A stretch of 64,000 nt of DNA from positions 186,001 to 250,000 of the forward strand of contig NZ_FOYL01000005.1 in assembly GCF_900115955.1 (NCBI RefSeq), given 5' to 3'. Source of the stretch: Lentzea waywayandensis (GTDB lineage: Bacteria; Actinomycetota; Actinomycetes; Mycobacteriales; Pseudonocardiaceae). The translations under genes and the position numbers were made by a program. This document shows, in pieces, positions 1-8,526 of the stretch (positions within the stretch are counted from its first letter, which is position 1; each line of letters opens with the position of its first letter). Under the pieces are notes generated by a model. It was not told the origin of the DNA and ran no database searches. It saw nothing but the letters and a program-made list of their open reading frames with translations.

Positions 1-534
1 CCTTCCGTCGTCACGGATGCTCCTCGGCTGGTCGTGTTCTCCGGGTTGCCCGGCAGCGGAAAGAGCACCCTGGCCGACGCCGCGGGCGCCGAGCTGGGGA
101 TCCCGGTCTTCGCCACCGACTGGCTGCTCGGCGCGCTGACCCCGTTCGGCGGTCGTCATTTCGAGGCTCCGCTGGCGATGGCCGAAGAGGTGCTGACCAC
201 GCTCGCTCTGCGGCAACTCGTCGCCGGACAGTCCGTCATCCTCGATCATCCCACCGAACTGGTCGCGACCAGGGAGCGCTGGCGCAGCCTGGCCCGCCGT
301 GCCGGTGCGGAGTTCCGTGTGGTCGTGTGCCACTGCTCCGACCCGCAAGTCCACCGTGCCAGGCTCGAAGGCCGCAGCCGCGGAATCCCCGGCTGGCACG
401 ACGCCGGCGACTGGTCCAACGTGCGGCAACGACTGGCAGGTTTTCCCTCCTGGCACGGGGAGGCGCTCTCACTGGATACCGTTCAACCACGTGAGCGGTC
501 CCTTGCCGCGGTCATACGGCACATCACCGCCTGA
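1..534 (+). CDS. P-loop small-molecule kinase-like ATPase (5' partial)
   Basis: The frame is open from the left edge and ends at TGA 532-534. A Walker A loop (GLPGSGKST) follows a hydrophobic strand (RLVVF) encoded at about 25-38, so the real start lies outside the window. The GTG at 34 would cut through this strand and is rejected as a start. About 177 residues are visible. The layout is that of single-domain AAA/zeta-like kinases: P-loop, a middle DHPTE segment, then an arginine-rich lid (RLEGRSRGIPGW). Such proteins usually phosphorylate a small molecule. The substrate cannot be told from sequence. It ends exactly where a transposase relic begins. Confidence 0.72.
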   Translation, partial: PSVVTDAPRLVVFSGLPGSGKSTLADAAGAELGIPVFATDWLLGALTPFGGRHFEAPLAMAEEVLTTLALRQLVAGQSVILDHPTELVATRERWRSLARRAGAEFRVVVCHCSDPQVHRARLEGRSRGIPGWHDAGDWSNVRQRLAGFPSWHGEALSLDTVQPRERSLAAVIRHITA

Positions 535-675
535 CGGCCACCGGCTACCGCTACCTGGCCGAGGCGATCGACGTGCCGGCCACGCAGGCACCCGACCTGC
601 ACGACACACTCCGCAAGGCTGAACAGGACGGTGTCACGCACTTGATCCTGGACGGCAAGCTGTTCGCCGCACGGC
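534..675 (+). pseudogene. IS5/DDE_4-type transposase remnant
   Basis: The frame starting at the kinase stop reads TATGYRYLAEAIDV and then QAPDLHDTLRKAEQDGVTH followed by LILDGKL. This matches the region between the N-terminal helix-turn-helix and the first catalytic strand (LDG) of IS5-group DDE_Tnp_4 transposases. There is no proper start, the helix-turn-helix upstream is missing, and similarity stops shortly after LDGKLF. About 47 codons therefore remain of a protein normally near 260-280 residues. No terminal inverted repeats were recognised. It is a dead fragment left after insertion and deletion next to the kinase gene. Family assignment is from remembered motifs. Confidence 0.6.
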
Positions 676-782
676 CAGTGCTGTTCAGGCCACGAATTGT
701 GCGGGCGGCCCCAGGGTCTTGCGGCAAGTCCCCGTGCGTTGTCAGTTCCAATGGGGGAACGATTCTTGGCTTTGCACAACGC

Positions 783-814
783 AGCCCGCCCGAGCCTTTC
801 GACTCGGACGGGCT
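783..814 (-). terminator. Hairpin terminator downstream of polA
   Basis: Two 12-base arms (783-794 and 803-814) pair around an 8-base loop with one mismatch (C opposite A, or a G-U wobble, depending on strand). The hairpin lies 18 bases past the polA stop codon. There is no strong T-tract, as is common in high-GC actinomycetes. Confidence 0.6.
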
Positions 815-831
815 GATTCGCGTTGCGGGCC

Positions 832-3504
832 CTAGTGGGCCGCGTCGTCCCAGGAGCGACCCACGCCGACCGAGACCTCCAGTGGCACCAGGAGCTGGTA
901 GGCGTTGCCCATCTGGTCGCGCACGAGGGCCTCGACGGCCTCGCGCTCGCCCTCGGCGATCTCCAGCACCAGTTCGTCGTGGACCTGCAGGAGCATCCGC
1001 GAGCGCAGGTCGGATGACTCCAGCGCGCGGTAGACGCCCAGCATGGCCACCTTGATGATGTCCGCGGCGCTGCCCTGGATCGGCGCGTTGAGGGCCATGC
1101 GCTCGGCCATCTCGCGGCGCTGGCGGTTGTCCGACGTCAGGTCGGGCAGGTAGCGGCGGCGGCCGAGCACGGTCTCGGTGTAGCCGTCCTTGCCGGCCTT
1201 CTTCACGATCTCGTTGAGGTAGTCGCGCACGCCGCCGAAGCGGGCGAAGTACGCCTCCATCTGCTCGCGGGCCTCTTCGGTCGGGATGCGGAGCTGCTGC
1301 GACAGGCCGAACACCGACAGGCCGTACGCGAGGCCGTACGACATCGCCTTGATGCGGCGGCGCATCTCGCCCTTCACCTCGGCGGTGGGGATCGAGAACG
1401 CCTGCGAGGCAACGTAGGTGTGCAGGTCCTCGCCGCTGTTGAACGCCGCGATCAGGCCCTCGTCGCCGGACAGCGTGGCCATGATCCGCATCTCGATCTG
1501 GCTGTAGTCCGCGGTCATCAGCTCCGCGTAGCCCTCGCCGACGACGAACGCCTGGCGGATGCGGCGGCCCTCGTCCGTGCGGATCGGGATGTTCTGCAGG
1601 TTCGGGTCCGTCGAGGACAGCCGGCCGGTGGCGGCGATCGTCTGGTGGAACGTCGTGTGGATGCGGCCGTCGTCGGCCACCGACTTCAGCAGACCGTCCA
1701 CAGTGGACTTCAGGCGCGTGACGTCGCGGTGGGAGAGCAGGTGCTGGAGGAACGGGTGCTCGGTCTGCTCGAACAGGTTCTGCAGCGCGTCCGCGTCCGT
1801 GGTGTAGCCGGTCTTGGTCTTCTTCGTCTTCGGCATGTTCAGCTCGTCGAAGAGGACCGTCTGCAGCTGCTTCGGGCTGCCGAGGTTGATCTCCTTGCCG
1901 ATGACCGAGTACGCGTCCTGCGCCGCCTGCTTCACGCCGGCCGCGAAGTGCGCCTCCAGCTCCGAGAGGTGGTCGACGTCGATCGCGATGCCGACGGCCT
2001 CGACCTCGTCGAGCACGTTCATCAGCGGCAGTTCGAGGTTCGCGAGCAGGTCGGCGCCGCCGATGGTCACCAGCTCTTCGTCCAGGCGGTCGGCGAGCTC
2101 GGCGACCGCACGCGCGCGCAGGATCGTGCTGGTGGCGACCTTCTGCGCTTCCTCGGACTCGTCGGAGAGCAGCGACAGCTGGCCGTCACCCGACTCCTCG
2201 GCCCGCAGCTCGCGCTTGAGGTAGCGCAGCGCCAGGTCGTCCAGGGCGAACGACCGCTGGCCGGGACGCACCAGGTAGGCGGCCAGGGCCGTGTCGGAGG
2301 ACAGGCCGCGCAGCTTCCACCCGCGGGCGCGCACGCGGCGCAACGGCAGCTTCAGGTCGTGGCCCGCCTTGGACACCTTCTCGTCGGCCAGCCACGCGGC
2401 GAGCGCCTGCTCGTCGGCCTCGTTCAGCTCCTCGACGGCGACGTACCCGCCCTCACCGGTGGCCGTGCACAGCGCGACGCCCTCCAGGTCGGTCGTGATG
2501 CGCAGCGCGACGCCGACCCGCGTCTTGCGGGCGTTGTCGTCCAGCCACTTCGCGAGCGTGCCCGCGGGGATCGCGCCGCCGGAGACCTCGAAGCCCTCCT
2601 CGGCCTCGGGCTCCGCGGTCGTCAGCGTCTGGAACAGCCGGTCGCGCAGGACGCGGAACTCCAGCTCGTCGAACAGCCGGTGCACCGCGTCGCGGTCCCA
2701 CTGCTGCACCTCGAGCCCGTCGATCGTGTACGGCAGCTCGACGTCCTTGATCAGCTCGGTGAGCTGGCGGTTCATGATGATGTTCGCCAGGTTGCCGCGC
2801 AGCGCCTCGCCGACCTTGCCCGGCACCTCGTCGATGCGGTCGACGAGCTCGTTGAGCCCGCCGAACTGGTTGAGCAGCTTGATGATCGTCTTCGGACCGA
2901 CGCCGGGGGTGTTCGGCAGGTTGTCCGAGGAGTCGCCGCGCACCGCCGCGTAGTCCGCGTACTGCTCCGGGCGCACGCCGTGCTTCTCCTCGACGTACGC
3001 CGGGGTGAAGCGGCCCATCTCCGAGACGCCCTTGACCGGGTACAGCACCGTGACCTGGTCGTTGACCAGCTGGAACGCGTCGCGGTCGCCGGTGACGATC
3101 TCCACCTCGACGCCCTGCGCCACGGCCTGCGTGGTCAGCGTCGCGATGATGTCGTCCGCCTCGTAGTTCTCCTTCTCCATGGTCGGGATGGCCAGCGTGG
3201 CCAGCACGTCCTTGATCAGGGAGACCTGGCTGCGGAACTCGTCCGGCGTCTTGGTGCGACCGGCCTTGTACTCGGGGTACTGCTCGGAGCGGAAGGTCTT
3301 GCGCGACACGTCGAACGCCACCGCCACGTGCGTCGGCTTCTCGTCCCGCAGGATGTTGATCAACATGGACGTGAACCCGTACACGGCGTTCGTGACCTGG
3401 CCCGTCTTCGTCACGAAGTTCTCGGCGGGCAGGGCGTAGAACGCTCGGTAGGCCATCGAGTGACCGTCGATGAGCAGGAGCCGCTTCACGTCTGAGTGAG
3501 TCAC
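832..3504 (-). CDS. polA: DNA polymerase I
   Basis: Replicative repair polymerase for Okazaki fragment maturation and excision repair, 890 aa. Order: 5'-3' exonuclease (about 7-300, starting RLLLIDGHSMAYRAFYALP), a central 3'-5' exonuclease-fold domain (about 320-500), and the polymerase domain. Polymerase motif A DYSQIEMR is near residue 667, the O-helix region includes RRRIKAMSYGLAYG, and motif C VHDELVLE is near 843. The acidic DxE proofreading motif is not visible in the central domain, which is usual for actinobacterial Pol I and suggests no proofreading. The start chosen is GTG at 3504 (MTHSDVKRLLL). The frame runs 41 codons further upstream, but those residues are not family-like. Divergent from the thioesterase gene. 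Confidence 0.97.
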   Translation of the reverse strand: MTHSDVKRLLLIDGHSMAYRAFYALPAENFVTKTGQVTNAVYGFTSMLINILRDEKPTHVAVAFDVSRKTFRSEQYPEYKAGRTKTPDEFRSQVSLIKDVLATLAIPTMEKENYEADDIIATLTTQAVAQGVEVEIVTGDRDAFQLVNDQVTVLYPVKGVSEMGRFTPAYVEEKHGVRPEQYADYAAVRGDSSDNLPNTPGVGPKTIIKLLNQFGGLNELVDRIDEVPGKVGEALRGNLANIIMNRQLTELIKDVELPYTIDGLEVQQWDRDAVHRLFDELEFRVLRDRLFQTLTTAEPEAEEGFEVSGGAIPAGTLAKWLDDNARKTRVGVALRITTDLEGVALCTATGEGGYVAVEELNEADEQALAAWLADEKVSKAGHDLKLPLRRVRARGWKLRGLSSDTALAAYLVRPGQRSFALDDLALRYLKRELRAEESGDGQLSLLSDESEEAQKVATSTILRARAVAELADRLDEELVTIGGADLLANLELPLMNVLDEVEAVGIAIDVDHLSELEAHFAAGVKQAAQDAYSVIGKEINLGSPKQLQTVLFDELNMPKTKKTKTGYTTDADALQNLFEQTEHPFLQHLLSHRDVTRLKSTVDGLLKSVADDGRIHTTFHQTIAATGRLSSTDPNLQNIPIRTDEGRRIRQAFVVGEGYAELMTADYSQIEMRIMATLSGDEGLIAAFNSGEDLHTYVASQAFSIPTAEVKGEMRRRIKAMSYGLAYGLSVFGLSQQLRIPTEEAREQMEAYFARFGGVRDYLNEIVKKAGKDGYTETVLGRRRYLPDLTSDNRQRREMAERMALNAPIQGSAADIIKVAMLGVYRALESSDLRSRMLLQVHDELVLEIAEGEREAVEALVRDQMGNAYQLLVPLEVSVGVGRSWDDAAH

Positions 3505-3559
3505 GAGCCCGAGTCTAGGGTGGGGGTCTGACAGTTTCGCTTGAGCCCTTGGAGCGCGC

Positions 3560-3970
3560 GTGACCCCCGACCTGCCTATCGAGTTCGCCGACGAGCAGTT
3601 GCACGTCAGGATGGGCATCGAAATCACCCAATGGGATGTTCAGGAGATGATCGGCACGATGCCGGTCAAGGGCAACCGCCAGCCGTTCGGCCTGCTGCAC
3701 GGCGGCGCGAACGCGGTGCTCGCCGAGCAGCTGGGCTCCGTCGCGTCCGCGATGCACGCCTCCCAGTTCGACTGCGTCGCCGTCGGGCTCGAGCTGTCCT
3801 GCACCCACCATCGAGCGGCGCGCGAGGGCACCGTCACCGGCGTGGCGCGCCCGATCCACCTCGGCCGCAGCACCACGACGTACGAGATCGTCGTGACCGA
3901 TGAAGAGGGCAGGCGCACCTGCACCGCCCGCCTCACGTGCCTCATCCGCCCGAAGGCACCCGGAGCCTGA
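3560..3970 (+). CDS. PaaI-type hotdog-fold thioesterase
   Basis: 136-residue single hotdog domain of the PaaI/YdiI/EntH acyl-CoA thioesterase group. The helix signature GLLHGGANAVLAEQLGS places the likely catalytic Glu at residue 56. The last strands (GRSTTTYEIVVTDEEGR, then TCTARLTCLI) complete the fold. GTG start with GGAG six bases upstream. It is transcribed away from polA across a 55-bp gap and is followed by a hairpin terminator, so it is probably monocistronic. Family is clear; the acyl-CoA substrate is unknown. Confidence 0.88.
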   Translation: MTPDLPIEFADEQLHVRMGIEITQWDVQEMIGTMPVKGNRQPFGLLHGGANAVLAEQLGSVASAMHASQFDCVAVGLELSCTHHRAAREGTVTGVARPIHLGRSTTTYEIVVTDEEGRRTCTARLTCLIRPKAPGA

Positions 3971-3971
3971 G

Positions 3972-4014
3972 CACTGGGGTGAACCACACCTTCGTTGTGC
4001 GGTGAGCCCCAGTG
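3972..4014 (+). terminator. Hairpin terminator after the thioesterase gene
   Basis: CACTGGGG (3972-3979) pairs with CCCCAGTG (4007-4014). An inner helix is also possible (CCACAC with GTGCGG around CTTCGTT). It begins immediately after the thioesterase stop and precedes the lipase gene. Confidence 0.55.
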
Positions 4015-4047
4015 TGCGACCAAGATCAGCCCGACATCGTGTGAGTC

Positions 4048-5220
4048 ATGACCTTCACGACTCGACTGACAGCAGCAGCCCTGTGCGGCGCGCTGGTCGC
4101 GGCCTCGGTCCCGGCCACCGCGTCGGCCCGCACGGAACGCGGCGAACTCCTCGACGTCGTCCCGGTGTCCACGATGGACACCAACCAGCTGGTCACGTAC
4201 CTGGGGGACTACGACCTGGACGCCTCGCGCGTCCGCTTCGCCGTGGACGCGAAGCGAATCACCTACCGCACCATCGACCCGTCCGGAAAACCGACGACCG
4301 CGAGTGCCCTGATCGTCTTACCGCGCAACGGGGACCGAACGCCCCGCCAGGCCACCTGGCTGCACGGCACCACCGGCTACCGGGGCTCGGTGGCCTCGGT
4401 GGCGGACGGCAACGACCGGGCCGCCGCCCTGCTCTTCGCCTCCGCCGGCTACCTGACCACGGCCCCGGACTACCTGGGCCTGGGCACCGGCCCCGGCTAC
4501 CACCCTTACGTGGACGCCCCGTCCACCGTCACCGCGTCGGTGGACGCGTTACGCGCGGCCCGCGAGTACGCCGCTTCGAAGGGCTTGCGCCCGGACCCGC
4601 GCGTCATGATCACCGGCCACTCGCAGGGCGGCCACGCCGCCATGGCCCTGGGCCAGGCCCTCCAGCGCGGAGCCGACTCCCGTCTCAAGGTGGGTGCTCT
4701 GGCCCCGATCGGCGGCCCGTTCAAGCCGAGTCTGCTGGTGGCCAAGGCGACGAAGGACGAGATCTCCAACGGCGTCGCGTACATGGCGTACTGGACGGTG
4801 GCGTGGAACCGCCTGCACCACCTCTACTCCGACCCGTCGGAGGCGTTCCGCGACCCGTCGATCGAGGCGCTCTTCGACGGCGAGCACCGCAACGAGGACA
4901 TCTTCAAGCACCTGCCCAAGACCATGCGGGAACTCCTGACCGAGTCCTACTTCGACCGCGTCCAGCACCCGACCGGCGTCCTGCGCGCGAAACTGCGCGA
5001 GTCGGACAGCTACTGCGACTGGCGCCCCACCGTCCCGGTGACGATCTACTCGTCCGCCGGTGACCGCGACACCCTGCTCGAAACCTCCGCCTACTGCGAC
5101 CAACGCCTCAAGCGGCACCACGCCCGCAGCACGCTCGTCGACCTGGGCGCGGACGTGAACCACGGCAGGGCCGCCAAGCTGGCCCTGCCCCGCATCCTGG
5201 CCGACTTCGACCGCACCTGA
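4048..5220 (+). CDS. Secreted lipase/esterase (LIP-family alpha/beta hydrolase)
   Basis: 390 aa with a Sec signal peptide (about 1-27, cleavage near TASA-RTE). Mature features resemble secretory lipases of the LIP family: an oxyanion region with WLHGTTGYRG, an APDYLGLG segment, and the nucleophile elbow GHSQGG with Ser at residue 192. Acid and His candidates lie in the C-terminal third (SAGDRD, VNHGRAA). It likely hydrolyses extracellular esters or acylglycerols. A single gene with a weak ribosome site, closed by a bidirectional terminator shared with the liv operon. Confidence 0.85.
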   Translation: MTFTTRLTAAALCGALVAASVPATASARTERGELLDVVPVSTMDTNQLVTYLGDYDLDASRVRFAVDAKRITYRTIDPSGKPTTASALIVLPRNGDRTPRQATWLHGTTGYRGSVASVADGNDRAAALLFASAGYLTTAPDYLGLGTGPGYHPYVDAPSTVTASVDALRAAREYAASKGLRPDPRVMITGHSQGGHAAMALGQALQRGADSRLKVGALAPIGGPFKPSLLVAKATKDEISNGVAYMAYWTVAWNRLHHLYSDPSEAFRDPSIEALFDGEHRNEDIFKHLPKTMRELLTESYFDRVQHPTGVLRAKLRESDSYCDWRPTVPVTIYSSAGDRDTLLETSAYCDQRLKRHHARSTLVDLGADVNHGRAAKLALPRILADFDRT

Positions 5221-5235
5221 CCGCGAGCAAACGAA

Positions 5236-5267
5236 AGCGGGGCGGAGGACAAGCCCTCCGCCCCGCT
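5236..5267. terminator. Bidirectional terminator, lipase / livF
   Basis: A perfect 13-bp inverted repeat (5236-5248 with 5255-5267) around a 6-base loop. It sits between the converging stop codons of the lipase gene (5220) and livF (5283), with an A-rich flank on one side. Confidence 0.85.
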
Positions 5268-5282
5268 CTCACAACCAAAACC

Positions 5283-5999
5283 TCAGTGAGCTTCACCCAG
5301 GTACGCGTCGCGCACCCGCTGGTCGGCCAGGAGCGAGTGCCCCGGACCGTCCAAAGTGGTCCTGCCGAGGTCGATCACGTACCCGTGGTCCGACAACGCC
5401 AGCGCCGCCAGGGCGTTCTGCTCCACCAGAAGAATGGTGGTGCCGAGCGACTGGAGCTCCTTGATGGTGTCGAAGATCTTCTGCGTCATGATCGGCGAGA
5501 GACCCATCGAGGGCTCGTCGAGCATCAGCAGGCGGGGCTTCGACATCATGGCGCGGCCGATGGCCAGCATCTGCTGCTCGCCACCGGAGAAGAGCCCGGC
5601 CTTGTTGTGGCGGCGCTCCCCCAGCACGGGGAAGAGGTCGTACACGCGCTGCATGTCGGCCTCGACGCCGTCGTCCTTGCGGACGTAGGCGCCGAGCTGC
5701 AGGTTCTCCTCCACGGTCATCCGCGGGAAGAGCCGGCGGCCCTCGGGGCAGTGCGCGATGCCCTCACCGAGGATCGCGTGCGCCGGGTCGTTGTGGATCG
5801 GCTTGCCCTGGAACAGGATCTCGCCGGACGCCGGACGCAACAGACCCGAGATGGTGCGCAGGGTCGTGGTCTTGCCCGCACCGTTCGAGCCGATCAGCGA
5901 CACGATCTGGCCGGCCTCGACGGTGAACGAGATGTCGCGGACGGCCTCGATGGCGCCGTAGGCGACCGAGAGGTTGCGGACTTCGAGCAGCGCGGTCAT
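5283..5999 (-). CDS. livF: Branched-chain amino acid ABC transporter ATPase LivF
   Basis: 238 aa cytoplasmic ATPase that powers high-affinity uptake of Leu/Ile/Val or related substrates. Walker A GSNGAGKTT at 37-45, signature LFSGGEQQMLAIGRAMM, Walker B LLMLDEPSMGLSP, then the switch His in the LVEQN region typical of LivF. Last gene of the livJHMGF operon. Its ATG overlaps the livG stop by 4 bp, indicating translational coupling. Ends at the shared terminator. Confidence 0.95.
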   Translation of the reverse strand: MTALLEVRNLSVAYGAIEAVRDISFTVEAGQIVSLIGSNGAGKTTTLRTISGLLRPASGEILFQGKPIHNDPAHAILGEGIAHCPEGRRLFPRMTVEENLQLGAYVRKDDGVEADMQRVYDLFPVLGERRHNKAGLFSGGEQQMLAIGRAMMSKPRLLMLDEPSMGLSPIMTQKIFDTIKELQSLGTTILLVEQNALAALALSDHGYVIDLGRTTLDGPGHSLLADQRVRDAYLGEAH

Positions 6000-6817
6000 G
6001 CCTGCTCCTCCTCAGCAGAAGCAGCGGCGGCCTCGACTTCGTGCGCGACTTCCTCCGGCGGCTTGCCGAGGTAGGCCTCGACGACCCGCGGGTCCGCCCG
6101 CACGACCTCGGGGCTGCCCTCGACGAGCAGTTCGCCCTGCACGAGCACGGAAACCGAGTCGCACAGCCCGAAGATGAACTTGATGTCGTGCTCGATGACC
6201 ACGACGGACACACCCGTGTCGCGGATGCGGAAGATCAGCTGCTGCGTCGCTTCCGTCTCCTGCGGGTTCATACCCGCGGTGGGCTCGTCCAGCAGCAGCA
6301 CCGCGGGGTCCGTCGCCAACGCGCGCGCGATCTCCAGACGGCGCTGGTCGCCGTACGGGAGGTTGCGCGAGAGCTCGTCGTCCACGTTGTTCAGGCCGAC
6401 GAACGAGAGCAGCTCCCGCGAACGCTCGCGTGCCGCCTTCTCACCGCGCTGGTAGGCGGGGCCGTGGAACAGCGAGGCCAGCGGGCCCTGCTTCATCCGC
6501 ACGTGGCGGCCGACCATGACGTTCTCCAGCACGGTCATGCTGGGGAACAGGCGGATGTTCTGGAACGTGCGGGCCACGCCCGCGTCCGTCACCTTCGCCG
6601 GGTCGCCGGGCAGGACGTTGCCCTTGAGCAGCACCTCGCCCGTCGTCGGCGTGTACAGACCCGTCAGGCAGTTGAAGAACGTGGTCTTCCCCGCGCCGTT
6701 CGGTCCGATCAGGCCGACGATCTTGCCTTCTTCGAGCGTCAGAGTGACGCCCTTCAACGCCTTGAGGCCACCGAAGACCATCGAGACGTCACGCGCTTCC
6801 AGTACAGGCGTGCTCAT
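5996..6817 (-). CDS. livG: Branched-chain amino acid ABC transporter ATPase LivG
   Basis: 273 aa partner ATPase. Walker A GPNGAGKTT at 38-46. The signature is the LivG type (LPYGDQRRLEIARAL) rather than LSGGQ. Walker B VLLLDEPTAGMNP and the VVVIEHDIKFI switch follow. It has an Ala/Glu-rich C-terminal tail of about 25 residues. Overlaps livM and livF by 4 bp on each side. Confidence 0.95.
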   Translation of the reverse strand: MSTPVLEARDVSMVFGGLKALKGVTLTLEEGKIVGLIGPNGAGKTTFFNCLTGLYTPTTGEVLLKGNVLPGDPAKVTDAGVARTFQNIRLFPSMTVLENVMVGRHVRMKQGPLASLFHGPAYQRGEKAARERSRELLSFVGLNNVDDELSRNLPYGDQRRLEIARALATDPAVLLLDEPTAGMNPQETEATQQLIFRIRDTGVSVVVIEHDIKFIFGLCDSVSVLVQGELLVEGSPEVVRADPRVVEAYLGKPPEEVAHEVEAAAASAEEEQA

Positions 6818-8526
6818 GCCTTCTTCGCCTCCACATGCGCCTCTTCGGCGTTCTCATCAGCGCGCTCGATCATCTCAGCGCGCCTGTGCGCATCGGGGAT
6901 CAGGCCGACCGGCCGGAACCGCATGATCAGGATCAGCGCGAGGCCGAAGATCATGAGGCGGTAGTCCTCGAAGTCACGCAGCTTCTCGGGCAGCACGAAC
7001 AGCAGCGCGGCACCGAGAACGGCACCCGGGATCGAGCCCATGCCGCCGAGGATGACCGCCGCGAGCAGCGTGACCGACTCGAGGAACTTGAACGACTCGT
7101 AGGACACGGTGCCGTTCTTGTGCGCGAACACCGCGCCCGCGAGACCCGCGAGCATGGCACCGATGAGGAACGCGAGGATCTTCATCTTGCCGGTGCGGAT
7201 GCCCATCGCGCGGGCGGCGTCCTCGTCCTCGCGGATCGCGATCCAGGCACGGCCGATGCGGCTGAACTTGAGGTTCGCGAACACCGCCATCGTCGCCGCG
7301 ACGAGCAGCACGATGAGGATGTAGTAGAGGACACCGGCGGGGAGCTTCACGGCGCCGATCGAGATCGACTTGTTGAACTCCGCGCCGAACAGCGACAGCG
7401 CCGGAACACCGGGGATCGCGTTGGAGCCGTTGGTGATGCCACCGATGTCGTTCTGCGCGGAGCGGGTGAAGATCTCACCGAACGCCAGCGTCACGATCGC
7501 GAGGTAGTCACCGCGGACCCGCAGCGTCGGCGAACCGACGATGGCGCCGAAGATGCCCGCCACGACGGCCGCGATCACCGCGGCGACCGGGAACGGCAGC
7601 GTGATGCCGAAGTGCGCGGTCGCGGCACCGGAGAAGTTCGCTGCCACGAGGGCACCGATGCCCATGAACGCCACGTACCCGAGGTCGAGCAGACCCGCGA
7701 GACCGACGACGATGTTCAGGCCGATCGCGGTGGCGGCGTAGATGCCGATGTTCGCCGCGACCGTCATCCAGTACTCGTTGCCCGCCTCGGTGAACGGCAG
7801 GAGCAGCGCGCACGCCGCCAGCACGATCACGCTGAACACGCGGTGCTGCTCGGACAGTGCCGAGAGCCAGCGCACGAACCCGACGCCGCTCAGCGCGCCG
7901 AGCAGACCGGCGGCGAACCCGAGGAACGACAGGAAGATCGCGCCCGCGTACGGGTTGGCGGAACCGACGCCACCGGTGGTCAGCATCGCGGCGACGGCGT
8001 AGAGCACCGCGCCGAACGACACCAGCAGCACCAGGTACGCGACCGGGGTGGAGACCTTGAACTTCCACTCGCCCACCGGCTCGATGCCGATGCCGTAGCC
8101 CGCCAGGATCGCCAGCACACCGGCGACGATGCCTACGACGCCACCGAACGCGGTGGCACCGTCGAGGGCCGTGATGGCACCAAGGCCACCGCCCTTGACC
8201 GTGATGTACGCGGCGTTGACGAAGGAGACGAGGGCGAGGCCCCAGCCGAGCGCCCGGACGACACGGCCCTTGGACGGGACCGGCGCGAACGCCGCGGCCA
8301 GGATGAGGACGCCGAGCACCAGGGCATGCCACCGGAAGCCGGTGACGCCGAACGGCGCGTCGAAGTACTGCAGGAGCGAGTTGTCCGGCCAGTTGCCGTC
8401 GTTAAGCGGGAACGTGACCCACGGCAGCAACGCCGCGACGATGCCGAGAACGCCACCGGCGGCCGCGAACGGCTTGCCGAGAGGTGCGAGCGCGGAACGC
8501 TTCGCAGAAGTGTCGACCGTACTCAT
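6814..8526 (-). CDS. livM: Branched-chain amino acid ABC permease LivM, N-terminally extended
   Basis: 570 aa integral membrane permease. The LivM core occupies about residues 250-560, with the permease motif GMRTGKMKILAFLIGAMLAG near the typical EAA loop. The first roughly 240 residues are an extra block of about six membrane segments not present in enterobacterial LivM, which is near 425 aa with a shorter extension. The core should pair with LivH to form the channel. The role of the extra block is unknown. Start ATG overlaps the livH stop by 4 bp. Confidence 0.92.
   Translation of the reverse strand: MSTVDTSAKRSALAPLGKPFAAAGGVLGIVAALLPWVTFPLNDGNWPDNSLLQYFDAPFGVTGFRWHALVLGVLILAAAFAPVPSKGRVVRALGWGLALVSFVNAAYITVKGGGLGAITALDGATAFGGVVGIVAGVLAILAGYGIGIEPVGEWKFKVSTPVAYLVLLVSFGAVLYAVAAMLTTGGVGSANPYAGAIFLSFLGFAAGLLGALSGVGFVRWLSALSEQHRVFSVIVLAACALLLPFTEAGNEYWMTVAANIGIYAATAIGLNIVVGLAGLLDLGYVAFMGIGALVAANFSGAATAHFGITLPFPVAAVIAAVVAGIFGAIVGSPTLRVRGDYLAIVTLAFGEIFTRSAQNDIGGITNGSNAIPGVPALSLFGAEFNKSISIGAVKLPAGVLYYILIVLLVAATMAVFANLKFSRIGRAWIAIREDEDAARAMGIRTGKMKILAFLIGAMLAGLAGAVFAHKNGTVSYESFKFLESVTLLAAVILGGMGSIPGAVLGAALLFVLPEKLRDFEDYRLMIFGLALILIMRFRPVGLIPDAHRRAEMIERADENAEEAHVEAKKA

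Noticed and set aside
1420-3495. A 691-codon open frame antisense to polA
   Set aside because: It is a high-GC shadow of polA: composition is dominated by Arg/Leu/Val/Asp repeats, with no family motif, whereas polA motifs are continuous on the other strand.
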